A stretch of DNA of 64,000 bases, taken from contig NC_060966.1 of NCBI RefSeq assembly GCF_910589235.1, positions 6,176,320 to 6,240,319 of the forward strand. The letters run 5' to 3'. The first letter of the stretch is position 1. Each line of letters begins with the position of its first letter. This DNA comes from Vespa crabro (Eukaryota; Arthropoda; Insecta; Hymenoptera; Vespidae). This document shows positions 50,637 through 63,301 of the stretch, in pieces. The notes under the pieces are model-generated. The model ran no database searches. It was not told where the DNA came from and saw only the letters and a program-made list of their open reading frames with translations. A program made the translations under genes and the position numbers.

Positions 50637-51836
50637 AAAGAAGGCAAAGAAAAAATTATAAAAACCTTTTCGCGGGAATCATTTCAGCTTTGTGACGTCG
50701 ATTAAATGGAACAAAGAAGACGTCAATTCTATTAACTAAATGAGACCTCGAAATCCTCGATAATGTTCGAGTGATCTTCGATCGATCAAAGAGAAAGATA
50801 ATGAGACGATTGACACGGTCTCGAATATGATTGGAAGAATATGAAAGAGGAATATTTAACGATAGGCGACTCGTGCTGCAGCAGCAGCAGCAGCTCGTGC
50901 TTACTGACGACCGCGTGCACATCTGCGATGTCACCAGTGGCACTACCGTCATATTTGAGGTTTCTTGCGACGTTTCAACATCCGAACGAAATCGAATGAG
51001 AAAAATTAAATGACGATGAGAAAGGTGAATACGAAAACTTATGTTATTCTCAATATCACCGAATCGAACGACGAAGAATCAATTTCGACTCTCCTCTGAC
51101 GTCATCCTCTCAATTTTCCTTATCAGACTTTCGCGCGGCGATCCATAAACTGCATTTCCTGTGTGACTGTGCGCGCGTGAAAGTCAGGCCTATCGTAACG
51201 CGAAACAGCGTTAAGCACGATTGTCGATTGCAGAAGGAAGAAGGAGAAATCTCTATATAGAGTTTTTTTTCTCTTCAACTCTCATTCTCGTTCTCTTTTC
51301 GTTTCTAGAGTCGAACGCAGATTTATCTCTTTGTACATACTTTTGTGTGTGTGCATGCGCCCACCTATTCTAGCATATGTGCTGTGGTATATATATATAT
51401 ATAAATGGCCTTGGATATTGATACGACACGTCTCTACGTAAAAAGAGAAGGGAAAGAGGGTTTAGTAGTAAAAGACCTATAACGAAATGCGCGCACGCAC
51501 ACACGCACACACACGCGCGCACACAGAGAGAGGAGACGGACACGCACTCACCAATTTGACGGCTTTCGTCAATTCTTGAAGAATTCTACTCTTAGAAAGG
51601 ACCTTGTCGGTGCAAAGGTCCATGTCTTCCTGACTCGGCATTTCGTAATGCGATGATGTTACATCTTTCTTGTTGAGATAATAGAGAAATTTGAACGATA
51701 AAAATGAGAATTTTCCAAGGGAAACGCCAAGCACGTCTCCGATCCGACTCGACGGGGTTACGCTGGCACACTCGTCGCCGGGTGGACTCATTGATTTTTT
51801 AGAGGCGCGCAAGTCGGGCGGCAAATTTGAATGCAC
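45914..51836 (-). CDS. Plekhm2: PLEKHM2/SKIP: RUN- and PH-domain lysosome-kinesin adaptor
   Basis: Exons: complement(join(45914..46030,46111..46230,46332..46913,47003..47227,47344..49041,49100..49294,49809..49996,50132..50327,51552..51836)), all in phase. Start at 51836 gives 1201 residues; start at the later Met at 51641 gives 1136 and aligns better with human PLEKHM2 (about 1019). Seen: an N-terminal RUN domain (GRAWLYHTLSEGSFESYL matching human SRAWLYLALNENSLESYL), a long polar Ser-rich middle with one W-acidic motif (SDWSDVE, Trp at 47932-47934), a first PH-like unit (about 670-790) and a C-terminal PH domain (GGLCQGCRRIPNSHRPHTFE, ending in a Trp helix SEWLQSF). In mammals the RUN domain binds Arl8 on lysosomes and W-acidic motifs recruit kinesin light chain. 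The 1698-base exon may end at 47338 instead of 47344, adding two residues. Confidence 0.92.
47297..47328. repeat. CA/CG alternating tract after a PLEKHM2 5' splice site
   Basis: Plus strand is CA repeat broken by CG, so the sense RNA is GU-rich. It begins about 16 bases into the intron that follows the 1.7 kb exon. Confidence 0.9.
50572..50632. repeat. GA microsatellite in PLEKHM2 intron 1
   Basis: About 25 near-perfect GA units on the plus strand, which is CT on the transcribed sense strand. Confidence 0.95.
51487..51528. repeat. CA/CG alternating tract after PLEKHM2 exon 1
   Basis: Mixed CG and CA dinucleotides; the sense RNA is a GU/GC run starting about 25 bases after the exon 1 donor (51551). 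Confidence 0.9.
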
Positions 51837-54800
51837 TGCGCCGATCGACTGACGTTCATCGTCTCCACCAGCCGTCTTTAAAACGACATATCTTTTTTAT
51901 TTCTTTTCCTTTTCTCTCAGTGAATTCCAAGTGCCTACAAAATGATAGGTAAAATAACAGACACAATATCTTTAAATAAATAAAACGAGTAGAGAAATAA
52001 AGAGAAAGGGTTAAGGATGCTCATGGCAAATCTTGTTTGTGAGAGATTACAAACAAATCTAGCTACAAAGTGTTGGATGCTTGCTAACAGCTCGTGGATA
52101 ACTCCTGGTGCATTCGATAACGTATTATCTCTAACCAAGCGCGAAAGTAATTTATTTCTTTCATTCGTTTCTCTTTATTTTTTCATTGATCGCATTGAAT
52201 GTTCTCTCGTTGGTTTAACAAAATCTACCGGATGTTAGATAAAATAATGATTGACAAATATTGAACGCGATTGAAACTTTTTAAATATTTATTTTTTATG
52301 CGTTAAGGTTCATCTCTCAAAATAGAAATCACTCGCTTGATCTACAATTCATGAACATCTTTTTTCGAGACGTTGCACATACCTTTTTTCTATCCTCATC
52401 AAAGAAGCTTCCTTTCTATCCGTAACTATATATTATAGACGATATAAGTGGTAATAAAACGGTTGAGAAACGGGAAGGTACAGGAAACAAAAGAAAGAAT
52501 ATACGTTGAATGAGAGAGGAGACGTTTCAAATACCTACCGGAAGGTAAAAACTTCAGGGTCAAGTACACGTCGAGAGTGTTATTACAATACGATGAAAAA
52601 GTGCGCAATTTTTCTTACCTTTTCCTCTACTCACTCTTTTTCCCCTAACGTAAATTATTATTTCTCCGTCTATTTTATTATAAATAATAAAAGAATATAT
52701 TACGATTTAATTATGAACATTTTTATAATATGTTCATTATATAATACGTCAATTGACTAAGTTTCGATCGATTACATCTTTTTGGTCCACCCAGTATATC
52801 CGAAGGCATGCATTGACTTTGGTAGTCGTCATTTGAAAATTGTAACAATTACAATATTTTATTATTATAATATTATAATATTAATTTATTGACGATCTCT
52901 CAAGAGAATCTATTGAACGATAGAAGTGATTTGGTCGTGACCATCGATTAAATAAAAACTTGATCGATTCGAAATTCAAGGGAGAACCTATAAAAAGCTT
53001 CCTACAATTAATCCGTCGTTCTAATTAATTATAAAGAATAAAAATAGCAAAGATTTAACGATTTATAAACAACGAAAGTTATTGTTTAAATAAGTTTTTA
53101 ATCGATCACTTTTTACAGTTCACCCTGTGTATTAGAAGTCGTTGCATTGACTTTGACAGTCATCGCTTAAAAACTAACGGTTAAAGTTAATCTCGAGTCT
53201 CGAGGGTGGAAATTTTCAATTCAACATTTATTAGTAAAGATACGAGAGAGAGAGAGAGAGAGAGAGATGGGAAAGTCAATTCTGATAAACGTTCTTGATA
53301 TCCTTAAAAATATTCGTATTATCTGACGAGCCTAGCAGGGGTCACCTTTCTTCGAGCGTAACGTTCCAATCCTTTACGAGAGGTCAAAGTTTAAGATTTT
53401 TTTCTCCTTTTCTATCGAGTTATATCACGACGCTTATTAATGTGCTGTGATTTACAATGCAACTTTTAAATAGATCAATCGTTTTATTTTTCGACCGATG
53501 AAGGCCGACGAACAAATCGTTTTTGAATCATTTCCTGAAAGTTCGAGATCATCGATCGAGAGTTCGTCGAGATGGAAAACAACGACTAATTAAAGGTAAT
53601 ATTCAATTGTTTTAAATCCTTTCGTTGCATTGATAAAAAAAAAAAAAAAAAAAGAAAAAAGAAAAAAATGTAAGGTGCCACGAGAATCACTTGAAAATTT
53701 CTCGTCATTATCGTTAGATCGTTTCATTGAAAAATAACGAACACACGTGATTCTCATTCATACATTATTCATTAATGAAATAATTTATTGACCTTCTAAC
53801 GACAGAAAGAGAGATAATACAAACAAAAAAAAGTAGGTTATGTCAATCTTTTCTCGAAATTAATCATGTAACCTCAAATATCTGCTTAATTCAAAAAGCC
53901 GATCTATTGATCGATTCCTAATTTATTCTAAGCGTCGCAAAAAAAATTCTTTTGTAGATTTTTATAAAATATTATCGTTGTATTTACATTAGGTAGTTCG
54001 TAAAAAGTTTCTTATCTTAAGTTTCTTCTTAATTGGGGACTACGTCCTTTTACATTATTATACGTATAATAGAGATTACGCATTTCGTTTTCTTATCGCG
54101 AATGATTTCGTAATAACGATATAATTCTCATAAATTACGTAAATTAGTGAAAATAATGAAATATTTCTTCGAACCTGTTACGAACATAATTCGATGCGAA
54201 ACATTTGTACATTTTTTTTTATTCTGTAAAAGGATTACGCAATTCCTTATTACGCATGTCATTCTTTCTTTCGTGTCATGAATTACTTTTTGACGTTTCA
54301 ATCGAACTATCTTTAACTGGAGCATGAAACGATGCAACGAAAGGACGTGCCATTTCAATAGAAAAAAATTTATCAATCTTTCTACCGATGAAAATATTAA
54401 TAATTTAACATTTTAATGTAACGATCATATAGGTCTTTTAAACTGCTTTATCCTGTCGATAAAAAAGTGAATTTATCCGTCGAGCATGGATTCCACGTTT
54501 TCGTTGACATGTTTTCTCCGATAGATGGCAAAGGTAGTCGGTAATATAGTTAAAAATAAATTGCATTGCAATTACTCTTGTTAACATTAATTATACTCAT
54601 TGGGTTGTTATCATTTTAAGCTTGAAAACGTTCTATTAGCGTTATCTTGGAACCTCTGGCAATATAAATTATTTTACGATAAACGATATATGCATTTAAT
54701 TAGTACTACAATTAATGCATTGAATTTTTTTGGATAACCGATGGATCGAGATCAAAGGATCTTCTTTACCGGCGAAAAAGATCGAGGATTGATCCTTTTA

Positions 54801-56062
54801 ATAAATTGATGGTATTCATATTAATTTTTCATGTCAATCAATTTTTAAGATGAGTCAAAGAACAAGAGAATTGTAATAGTAAACGCTTCATCGACTGTAA
54901 GGAAATTCTTTCAATACGTTACTGGGGAAAATGTTACCCAGTCATAATCGATATGCAATGGAAACATCATCGTAAAACGATTGTAAACAATGAGGCAAGT
55001 ATCATCGAAGTAATTTAGTTCATGCGCTCGACAGCTTGTAGAATTCTAGCTTTTAATATTGCATTATGTATACATTTTGAATATACTTGAGATACAAGTA
55101 TAATATGTAGATATTTTTCATAGATGGACATGTAGTAACACTGTTCTGAAAGAGACGAAAATGCGTAGAATTTATATATCAACAAAGCAGAAGGTACTGT
55201 CTGGAGCTCCGGTGCTTTGCATTTCCCTTTTATTTCGCGTACATACGATGCGAAGTATATAAAATCGCGAGGAATAGAGAGACCAGGAAAATACAGTAAA
55301 TATTTTTCGTATGCCAGGTAGGTCTTATTTATTTGCAGATTATTAACTACCTTTAAAATGAATGTAAATTCATTATACATTTGAAAGGTTTAATATACTC
55401 ATCTAGTTCCATCTTTCGTAAAGAAATAATTAAAAGGTTTCATTTATTAGTTGAGGATAATGTAACAAACGAACTAACGATAATTTCTCTTTGTCTTTCT
55501 CGTTGGACACACACACACAACGGAACAATATTTTATGCGCTTTTGGCATTCTTGTCGAGTTTCTCATAGATTCATATTATTCAGTTTCTATGAAAGGGAC
55601 CGAAACTATTTTTCTCATATACGTTATTTCCTTGTTAGATATGCACATTGCTCTGTTTACTCACGCGAAACCAGGCATGTACGTCAAGGGAAGAACTAAT
55701 ACGAACGTATAAATTATTTTCTCATACTTGGCTTGTTCTTTTCTTTTTCTTTTTTTGGTCATTCCTTCTGTTATTAAAAGAAGAAGAAGAAGAAGAAGAA
55801 GAAAAAAGGGAAGAAATGAGAAACTAGTTATATCACATAAATTATTTATTTAAGCAGTTTATTAAACGCTTATAGAAAAAAATGTATTAACACTGTCGAC
55901 GTTACACTTTTACACTTTCTTGATTTTTCTTTTTCTCTCAAATTGCTCAAACTGTTTCTTTCCTTTTATTTCTTTTATCGATGCATTATAACAATGTAAT
56001 CGAAATTGGACGTATAATTCACACTCGATTTAAAGTTAGATATCTTCTAAGGAACCTGTTCG
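51837..56062. other. Intergenic region upstream of PLEKHM2
   Basis: 4.2 kb between the PLEKHM2 start and the 3' end of the next minus-strand gene. It includes the PLEKHM2 promoter side. It contains a diverged direct repeat (52766-53180), a GA array (53243-53269), an A-rich run (53637-53665) and a GAA array (55781-55805). An unexplained 121-codon minus-strand frame lies at 55015-55380. Nothing else recognisable. Confidence 0.5.
52766..53180 (+). repeat. Diverged direct repeat, about 80 bp, copies 333 bp apart
   Basis: Copy 1 at 52766-52842 and copy 2 at 53099-53180 share a TTTTT then CACCC-[AT]-GT motif, then TGCATTGACTTTG (52809 and 53143), then AGTC-[AG]-TC. The copies are clearly related but diverged. 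The CACCCTGTATA-type motif recurs elsewhere in the window, suggesting ends of an old repeat family. Confidence 0.6.
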
Positions 56063-56129
56063 TTAGTCCTTACTCTGAATCATATTTTTATTGTTGCTAT
56101 TGTTGCTACTATTGTTATTACTGTTATTA

Positions 56130-56161
<32 letters not shown>

Positions 56162-56394
56162 GTCATCATCATTATTATTATTATTATTATTTCGAGGGCT
56201 CGTACGTTGTGATTCGCTTACTACGTTTCCTTTTGATTTCGTTCTCTGTTTTCCTTTCAAGCTGGATAATACTTGTCTCGAGCACTCTTCAATAATTCTC
56301 TGCTCTTTCTCAGTCAATTCTAACGTCGGAAAATTTCCAAGATTCACTTCTGGATCTCTGTGAAAACACGAGAGTATATTTCAAAGGACATACT

Positions 56395-56428
<34 letters not shown>

Positions 56429-59400
56429 ATCATACCTATATAAAATAAATTATAGTTTATAATAAAATAGAGGATGCATTGTATTCGTCCTTTTGTATTT
56501 TACTAATAGATAATTCTGTTTGTTGGTTAATTCATTTGATTATCGGACAGAGGAAAGAAATGTTATTACTGTCGTTGTAAAAAAAAATGGATCATTAAAA
56601 AAAAATTAAGGGGAATATTAAACACGGTCCATTACGGAGAACTTGCAAATGAGACTACTAAAATGTGGGCCAGTGCCGTATGCATTACTGGTAGCTCTCT
56701 CGGTTGAAGCGATAGAAAATTGAAAAAAATAAAAAAAAGACAAGAGAAAATAAAACAAAGGAAGATGAAATTACTCTTCGACTTTAACGTTCACCACTTT
56801 GCGTTACTTTCATTACTCTTCTGTACTTAAAAAAAAAAAGAAAAAAAAAAAAAAAAAAGAAAAAAAAAGAGAGAGAGAAAAGGAAAAAAGAAAAATGAGA
56901 GAGAGGCGAATTACGAAAAGAACGGAGAGACGACAGTGTGCTATAAATCTTTGATAAAAGAAAAAAGGAAATTTCTTATCCGCTTTGTCCATTTTTAATA
57001 TTCGCGAAGGAAATGAAAAACTATTCGTGATGATAATAATCACGATAATAATAAGTAGATGATGACGATGATGATAATCGTTCAAACGTGTTTTGATTAC
57101 TTTCTGTTAAAGTTTTGTGGATGGAAATAAAAGTAGAAGCAGAAATAGAAATAGAAACGACGGGAAGTCCTTTGCGATCTAATTTCGCTCGACTCTACGC
57201 TCGAGCACGCTTTCCGTTAATCTCGAGCGACTTACTCGAGTTGCGAATTATTTTCGTGAATATTTCACTCACCTTTGATACCTGTTAAGTTTCGTTACGA
57301 TCTTCCTTAAACTGCTCTCTCTTTTCTGTAGACTCCTCAGGTCGCCTTCTCTCTCCTGCGAACAAAGTATTTCTATTTTATCGACATCTTATCCTATTTG
57401 TTTTTATTTTATTTTATTCTTCAGAAACATTTGTTCAATTCGTTCTTTATAATACATTTGATTACTTTCAAGATATTCCTGATAACTCTTAATTCTTCCT
57501 CACGAGATTCCTGAATGTGACGCATAGTAATCGTCTCGCACGTTAGCCTAAGTATTTGCTGACGATACGTTTGTTCTCGTTCCATTGCCTTGTCCCAAGC
57601 TTCTTCTCTCGCTATTACTGCGTCCCTTAGGACTTGCATGTCCTTTTCCATGATATCCAGCTCCGATCTAGGAGGTTAACGTTAACGTGTCCTCTTAAAA
57701 ATTCTACTCATGAACGGATAAATCACAGAGAGAAAGAAAAATAGGGAGAGAGGGAAAGAGTATGTGCACGTTCTTTCAAATGCTTTAAGGATTTTCATGA
57801 AATACGAAGGGATATAACAACTATAGCAAAAAATATAAAATAAAAATGTCAAAGTAAATTGGAAATTGATTTAAGCCATTATACAAAATTAAAATTCAAA
57901 TCCATTTACGTTTTATTAACAGCTTAAAATACGATCGATTTTGTTTTTTAATTAGATCGACTTCATTTAATAATAAGTTTCCTACGATTAATAGTAGCTC
58001 TCTGTTCGTCCTTTATCCAATAGATTATTGATAAAGTTTATTAAAACGTTCGTATATGATTACCTCGTAATTGTGACCGTAGTTACACCGTTTGTAAAAT
58101 TCTCCAATTTGTTCTGACATCCCTGACAAAGGGACCAATTCTGTACGGCCCGCTCTACGGTCGCAATGACATCGGTTGTCGAGCTGCTATTTTCCATTTT
58201 ATTTAAAATTTCATCTTCCTGAGGAAGTTGTACGTAATGAATGTAATTACGCTTGTCGATGCGAACAAATATAGCAATATATATTTAAGATATTAATTGT
58301 AAAGCAGACACAATATCAGATGAATTTATTGTTTAGTATTTCTTTATTTATTAGACACTTACCATTCGTTTATTTGATTTTTCAGTAATTTCCCTCTTCG
58401 TCTTCGTCAATTCTACTTGCAACGAAGCTAATTTATGCTCCAACTCTTTGTTTTTACTTTTCTCCCCGTCAAGACTGCGAGGAAAAACGAGAAAAATTAT
58501 TATGTAAGACGTTCGATTTTATCAAGTATTCCTCACCGACTTTTCAAATTCTCTTTTTCTCCAAAGAGCTCACGACACTTCTCACGCATCGTAGCATTCT
58601 TCTCTTCGAGCAATTTCAATCTAACTTTAATACTTTCTACGGACCTTGCATTAGCGATTGAAATTCGTCGATCTCGAGCTGATTCGCTGGCTATTTTCCT
58701 CATTTCCACCCTGTCCTCTGGGAATACAAGTTGCTCGCCTCTACCTATGAAATTTTCTTTCGAACTTTCGAATTCTTTCGAATATCGTTAACATTCGATG
58801 TAATATTTTATTAATTAGACCTACTTTAGGTGTATTCTTGATAACAATGAAAAGGAAATTAATTATAAAAGTGAATGAATTAGATCAATACAAATTTGGA
58901 AAAAAAAAAAAAAACAATGAAAAACAATCCCTGCAATAAAGCAATTCTATTATTATATTTCAATGTATTATCACGAAAAATTAAATATTCAATTATCTCG
59001 TTCTACGTCCTTTGAATGTTGTTCGAGATAATTACAATTTATTATGTTGCAATTAAACCGGTTTTCTCCGGATGTATCTGTGCCGGTCGTGCTTCTACTA
59101 TAATCCATGGACATTGGAGTGATCCATCCAGCTGTTGTGTAACTTCCTGAAAGGATGATAAATTTGTTCGTTCTGTGTTTGAAAATTAATTACTTCTCTT
59201 TTGGTCAGACTTCTCTTTTAGTTCCCGTAGATAAATAAAATAGTTCTTTTGATAAAAGATATGATAATTGGGTAGACGATCGAATAATAATTGTTGAAAT
59301 TAATTGGTAAATTAAAAAAATATTCTCTATTCAACAAATCTATTTTCCGCTTACCAGTGTACATTTCATTACAAGGGCTACGAATGCTCGATGAATGTAT

Positions 59401-59490
59401 CGAATTGTCGTGATCGTAAGAACGTGGAGTATCCAGGTGATATATCCGATCCATTCTGTGATCAATCGATTGACAATTCAAGCAGGACAT
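56063..59490 (-). CDS. Coiled-coil protein with C-terminal poly-asparagine, function unknown
   Basis: I do not recognise this gene. Exons: complement(join(56063..56357,57273..57355,57466..57667,58064..58218,58363..58474,58537..58740,59059..59146,59355..59490)); GT-AG and in phase; 424 residues. Residues 1-75 are polar and Ser/Thr-rich. From about 80 to 180 and 235 to 330 the sequence is charged heptad-type helix (Glu/Lys/Arg/Leu). Between them lies a Trp-Ser-Leu-CxxC segment (about 205-212). The tail after about 375 is Asn with three Asp and a few Ser. The first exon probably extends to 59520, where a TATAG acceptor is followed by SEDIDITESK in frame, so an upstream 5' exon is likely missing here. 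The 59058 donor (GTTTAA) is weak; the 58741 acceptor was chosen because it keeps phase. A cytoskeletal or centrosomal role would be a guess. Confidence 0.7.
56096..56192. repeat. ATT microsatellite coding for the poly-asparagine tail
   Basis: Interrupted (ATT)n on the plus strand, read as AAT (Asn) on the coding strand, with GTCATCATC giving the Asp triplet. A second, non-coding (ATT)n lies at 60393-60427. Confidence 0.9.
56827..56880. repeat. A-rich tract in coiled-coil gene intron
   Basis: Poly-A interrupted by single G, ending in GA units; T-rich on the gene's sense strand. Confidence 0.9.
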
Positions 59491-59520
59491 CTTGGATTCT
59501 GTTATGTCGATATCTTCTGA

Positions 59521-60394
59521 CTATATTTTCTCGTATTAGTTTGATATTTTTATGGGTTGCGACCAACATTTAGAAGTTCCTTAAAATCAGGAAAGAGAAA
59601 GTTTGTGTTTTTCTCTTTTCTTTTTTTTTTTTTTTCTTTTTCCTTTCTCTTCAAAATCTTCACATATTAATGATCGTTGATGTAATATCAACGACGAACG
59701 AAAAATTATTACTTTTCTTTAATGGACGCAAACATCCTTTTACACTCTGAAATTTCTATTATTTTATAATCATAATTTTCTTTTGTTCGTACTAATTTCA
59801 AATCGAACTCGAAGGTTGATCTTCATTTGGCCATTAGATTTAATCGGAAATGTTTTACAATAAGCATAACAAATATTTCGTCTCTGTCTGTTCTTACGAA
59901 AGTCTTCATGTAAGTTCGATCGCACGTCAAAGAAAATAACAAGTAAAATGAGAAGCGCAAAGTAATGATTCCGTTTCTATTTGACTCGACACCGATGGCA
60001 GCCATTGGATTTTACACGCTCGTCGAGTGAGCTAAGCCATAAAAGGAAATGGAAGAATGCGGAGAAATTTTATTTCATCGACGACACCGAACACACGATT
60101 CAACTTTACCTCTTGTCAATTTTTTACATACTTGAAAATGTTCAGAACAAAGTATTTACCTCAAAGGGGGGAGGTAAAAGAGAAGGGACTAGTAGTTTTC
60201 AAAATGTAATTTTATTTTTTCAATTAAAATATTTCACAGTTTTTTTTTTTTTTTTTTAAATTAATCATTATTTCGGAACATTCTCATTCGGAGGAGAAGA
60301 TTTTTTATTCGTTCATCAATTTTATTCTCGGAAATATTTACAAGATCCCTTTTAATGTCAATGGAGATTCAATTACACTGATAATAATAAATTA

Positions 60395-60428
<34 letters not shown>

Positions 60429-61675
60429 TACTTGCGATGCAGTTTATGAATAAATATGTATGTATGTATATTCTCTATATATCGAGAGACACGAAGCTCA
60501 AAGATTTTATATATATAATATTATTATTATTACGTATATATCTATATAGATGTATGTACACATTGGTATATACCTTCGGGCATTTTATTTTCCATTCAGT
60601 TTCACTGATACATGTAAAAGACGAAGAAAATGTCAATTTCATATTTCCACGAGCTCGCTTTGAAATACCAAATCGATTTTCTTCTCTCTCTGTATATATG
60701 TGTGTGTGTGGGCGCGCGCGCGCGCGCGCGTATCTATTTATTTGTGTAATGGATGTCATTTAATAATGAAATATTCTCTTTTTTCTTATTCCTTTTCAAG
60801 ACATTTTACGTTTTGTTTACGTAAAAATACATTATTCTTTTAATAACGTCGATATCTCATTCTTCTTACATTAAATTTATTTACATCCTCTTTTATTATT
60901 TTATCTTTTAGTGATTTTTGAAGGGTAAACAAAAATTAGCATAATTGTAAGATAAAAACGGAGACAGTAAAGGATAATAGTTTTATTATTGCAAATTATC
61001 CGTATCGCGTTCATTAAAGTTGTTAATTTTAAAGAGAAATCGCGTAACGATTACAATAACATTTTTAATGATTCTCCTTTCTATTTTTTTTTTTTTTTTT
61101 TTCTTTTTCTTCATTAACTTCCTTTCTCCAAGGATTTAAACTTTAAAGCATTCATAAATGTAGGTTAAAGTCTGTGCTCGTTAAAAGACACAATTTAAAA
61201 GGCGATACGAGAGAAAAATATCTTCCTTTGAGACATCTCGATGAGATACCGAAAGACAGAAAATTAAAAGTAATTGTGAAAGAGATATTGCGGCAGAAAA
61301 ACTGAAATCCAGTTCGAGGAAATGTTCTAATTATAAATATTTATAATACTTTCACGAACAGTTTTATCATTTCAACGATTTATAATTTGTAACAGTAGTC
61401 TTAATTTGGAGACTACTGAAAGAATTTTGTAAAAAATGAATAAAATTTGTGTAAAAATTTTACTTAGGATCAAAGAACGTTCTAAGGTGATTTATTGTTA
61501 AAGTAAAGCCGAGCTTGCTCTCTGGTAAACTAAAGAAAGAATTCGTTGATTGGTGGCTCGCAAATAGGCTGCTCGGCCATTCCTTTTCGGCGTGTTTCTT
61601 CGGGAATTAGAGAAAGAAATATAAGTAAAAGCTTAAGATATTTGCTCTCCTTCTCTCGGTGGTCCTTTAAACAAT
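59521..61675. other. Region between the coiled-coil gene and the GPCR
   Basis: Probably contains the 5' part of the coiled-coil gene and the GPCR 3' untranslated region. It holds T-rich runs (59612-59640, 60240-60257, 61087-61103), an ATT array (60393-60427) and a TG then GC alternating tract (60692-60732). No coding exon could be assigned. Confidence 0.5.
60692..60732. repeat. TA-TG-GC alternating purine-pyrimidine tract
   Basis: TATATG, then five or six TG units, then about ten GC units, in A+T-rich DNA. Such tracts readily adopt Z-DNA. Confidence 0.95.
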
Positions 61676-63301
61676 TTAAACCAACGACACCATCACGTGC
61701 TTTCTCGAAGTTGTCGAGTGCAGCATCCCTGGTCCACTTTTACGAGATGAATGTGCCGTCAGGGACGTCGTCACTGTCGTCCTTGTACTTGCGGTTTTAG
61801 CACCACCGGTGCCAAAGCAGTGATGTGGATTTGCAGTGCACCATCCCGAAACCCAGGAAATCGCCTGCATGTTCCTACCGTGCAACAGTTGCTCCTTAGA
61901 GAGTTTTACCGTTTTTATAATGGTTTAGTTAATCATTTCTTTTTTCTTTTCTTTTTTTATTTTGACAATTTCTAAGGACAAATCCTATTCTTTGCAATTT
62001 CGACAACTCACCGTACATTTTTGCAGAATGGCGTGCTGAAAAGGCAATAAATTATGGGATTGGCAGCAGAATTCAATGGCGCTAAACTTTGTATAAAAGT
62101 TGCTACTGCGATGTTCGTCTGCGTTTTCGGCACGTGTCCGTAAACTTGAAGGAGATCAAAGATTATGTATGGACTCCAACAAAGGATGAATACTGCAATA
62201 ATTGTAAGATTTTGAAGAATTATTAGAAAATCAATTCTCCGTTATTAATACAACGTTATTAATACAATTATAATAATAATCTCAATTTCTTTTATTTTCT
62301 TATCTTTCATATGATCGATCCAGTAAATCGTCGATGGAAGTGCAAACGAAGCTTTTGTAATGGCCACGTGTTTGGATCGTGATTCAGAGTTCTAATAGCC
62401 ATTCCGATTGTATAAACACTTTAAGAATGTTCCCGATGAACGAGCAGATTGTATTCGTTCCCCATTTAATTCGATTACTGAATGTAGTTACTGTTATTTC
62501 GGGTGTTCGTAAGTACATTTGAAATCTGGCTAGGTCATCGATCTCTCTCTCTCTTTCTCTTTTTCTTTTTTTTTCTTTTTTCTGATGCGTATTTTGTATT
62601 ATTTATTTATTTTTTCTTTCGAGCAAACATCAGGGAGTTCTCGGTTACTATCTTTTAGCTTTTTTATCAACGCTGCATCATCGCTCTCAAAGAATTTCTC
62701 GGAGAATATCAAGGGTATCGTATCGATAGGTCCCTCCCTAGCTCGAGTTCCTCCTTTCGCGAAAGTATCGTCGTCAGCTAGAAAAGAAAAGATCTCCGAA
62801 AAGGCCAATCGCAAGAAGCGAATCTGATTAGCTCGAGCGATTTCTCGTACGCGTAAAATTGTCCCTGGCAAGATAAGGAGGGGATGGGGGTTGGACGATG
62901 TACGCGAGACTTAGAAATCGGGATATACAGGGTGTCTTCGGACATGAGTCTGTCGATATGTAACGCTCGATAAATTATTTTCTTTATCTTGTATCTTAGA
63001 AAATAATTCAAATACCAACCACGAATGGTTTGACTTTAATTTATTCTCGTTGATTTCTTTTTAAATTCACCGAACCATCGACGTCAATTATTCGTTATTG
63101 TATATCTTTGTTACTCGAAGATCGTTCATGTCTTTTAAGTTCATAGTTTGTGCGAGAAACATTTATATTCCTTGACATCTGTCCTTTCAATGTAACCCGA
63201 GACGATTGTATATTCAACGGACACGCTGTATATTGAAGTTCCACGCGTCTTTTGCTCTTTTCTTCGAAAGCCGTATATGGATGCTGAGAAGAGAAAAAAG
63301 A

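Noticed and set aside
58740..58744. Acceptor at 58745 for the coiled-coil gene exon
   Set aside because: It breaks phase with the exon at 59059-59146. The second AG four bases on (exon start 58740) keeps the frame.
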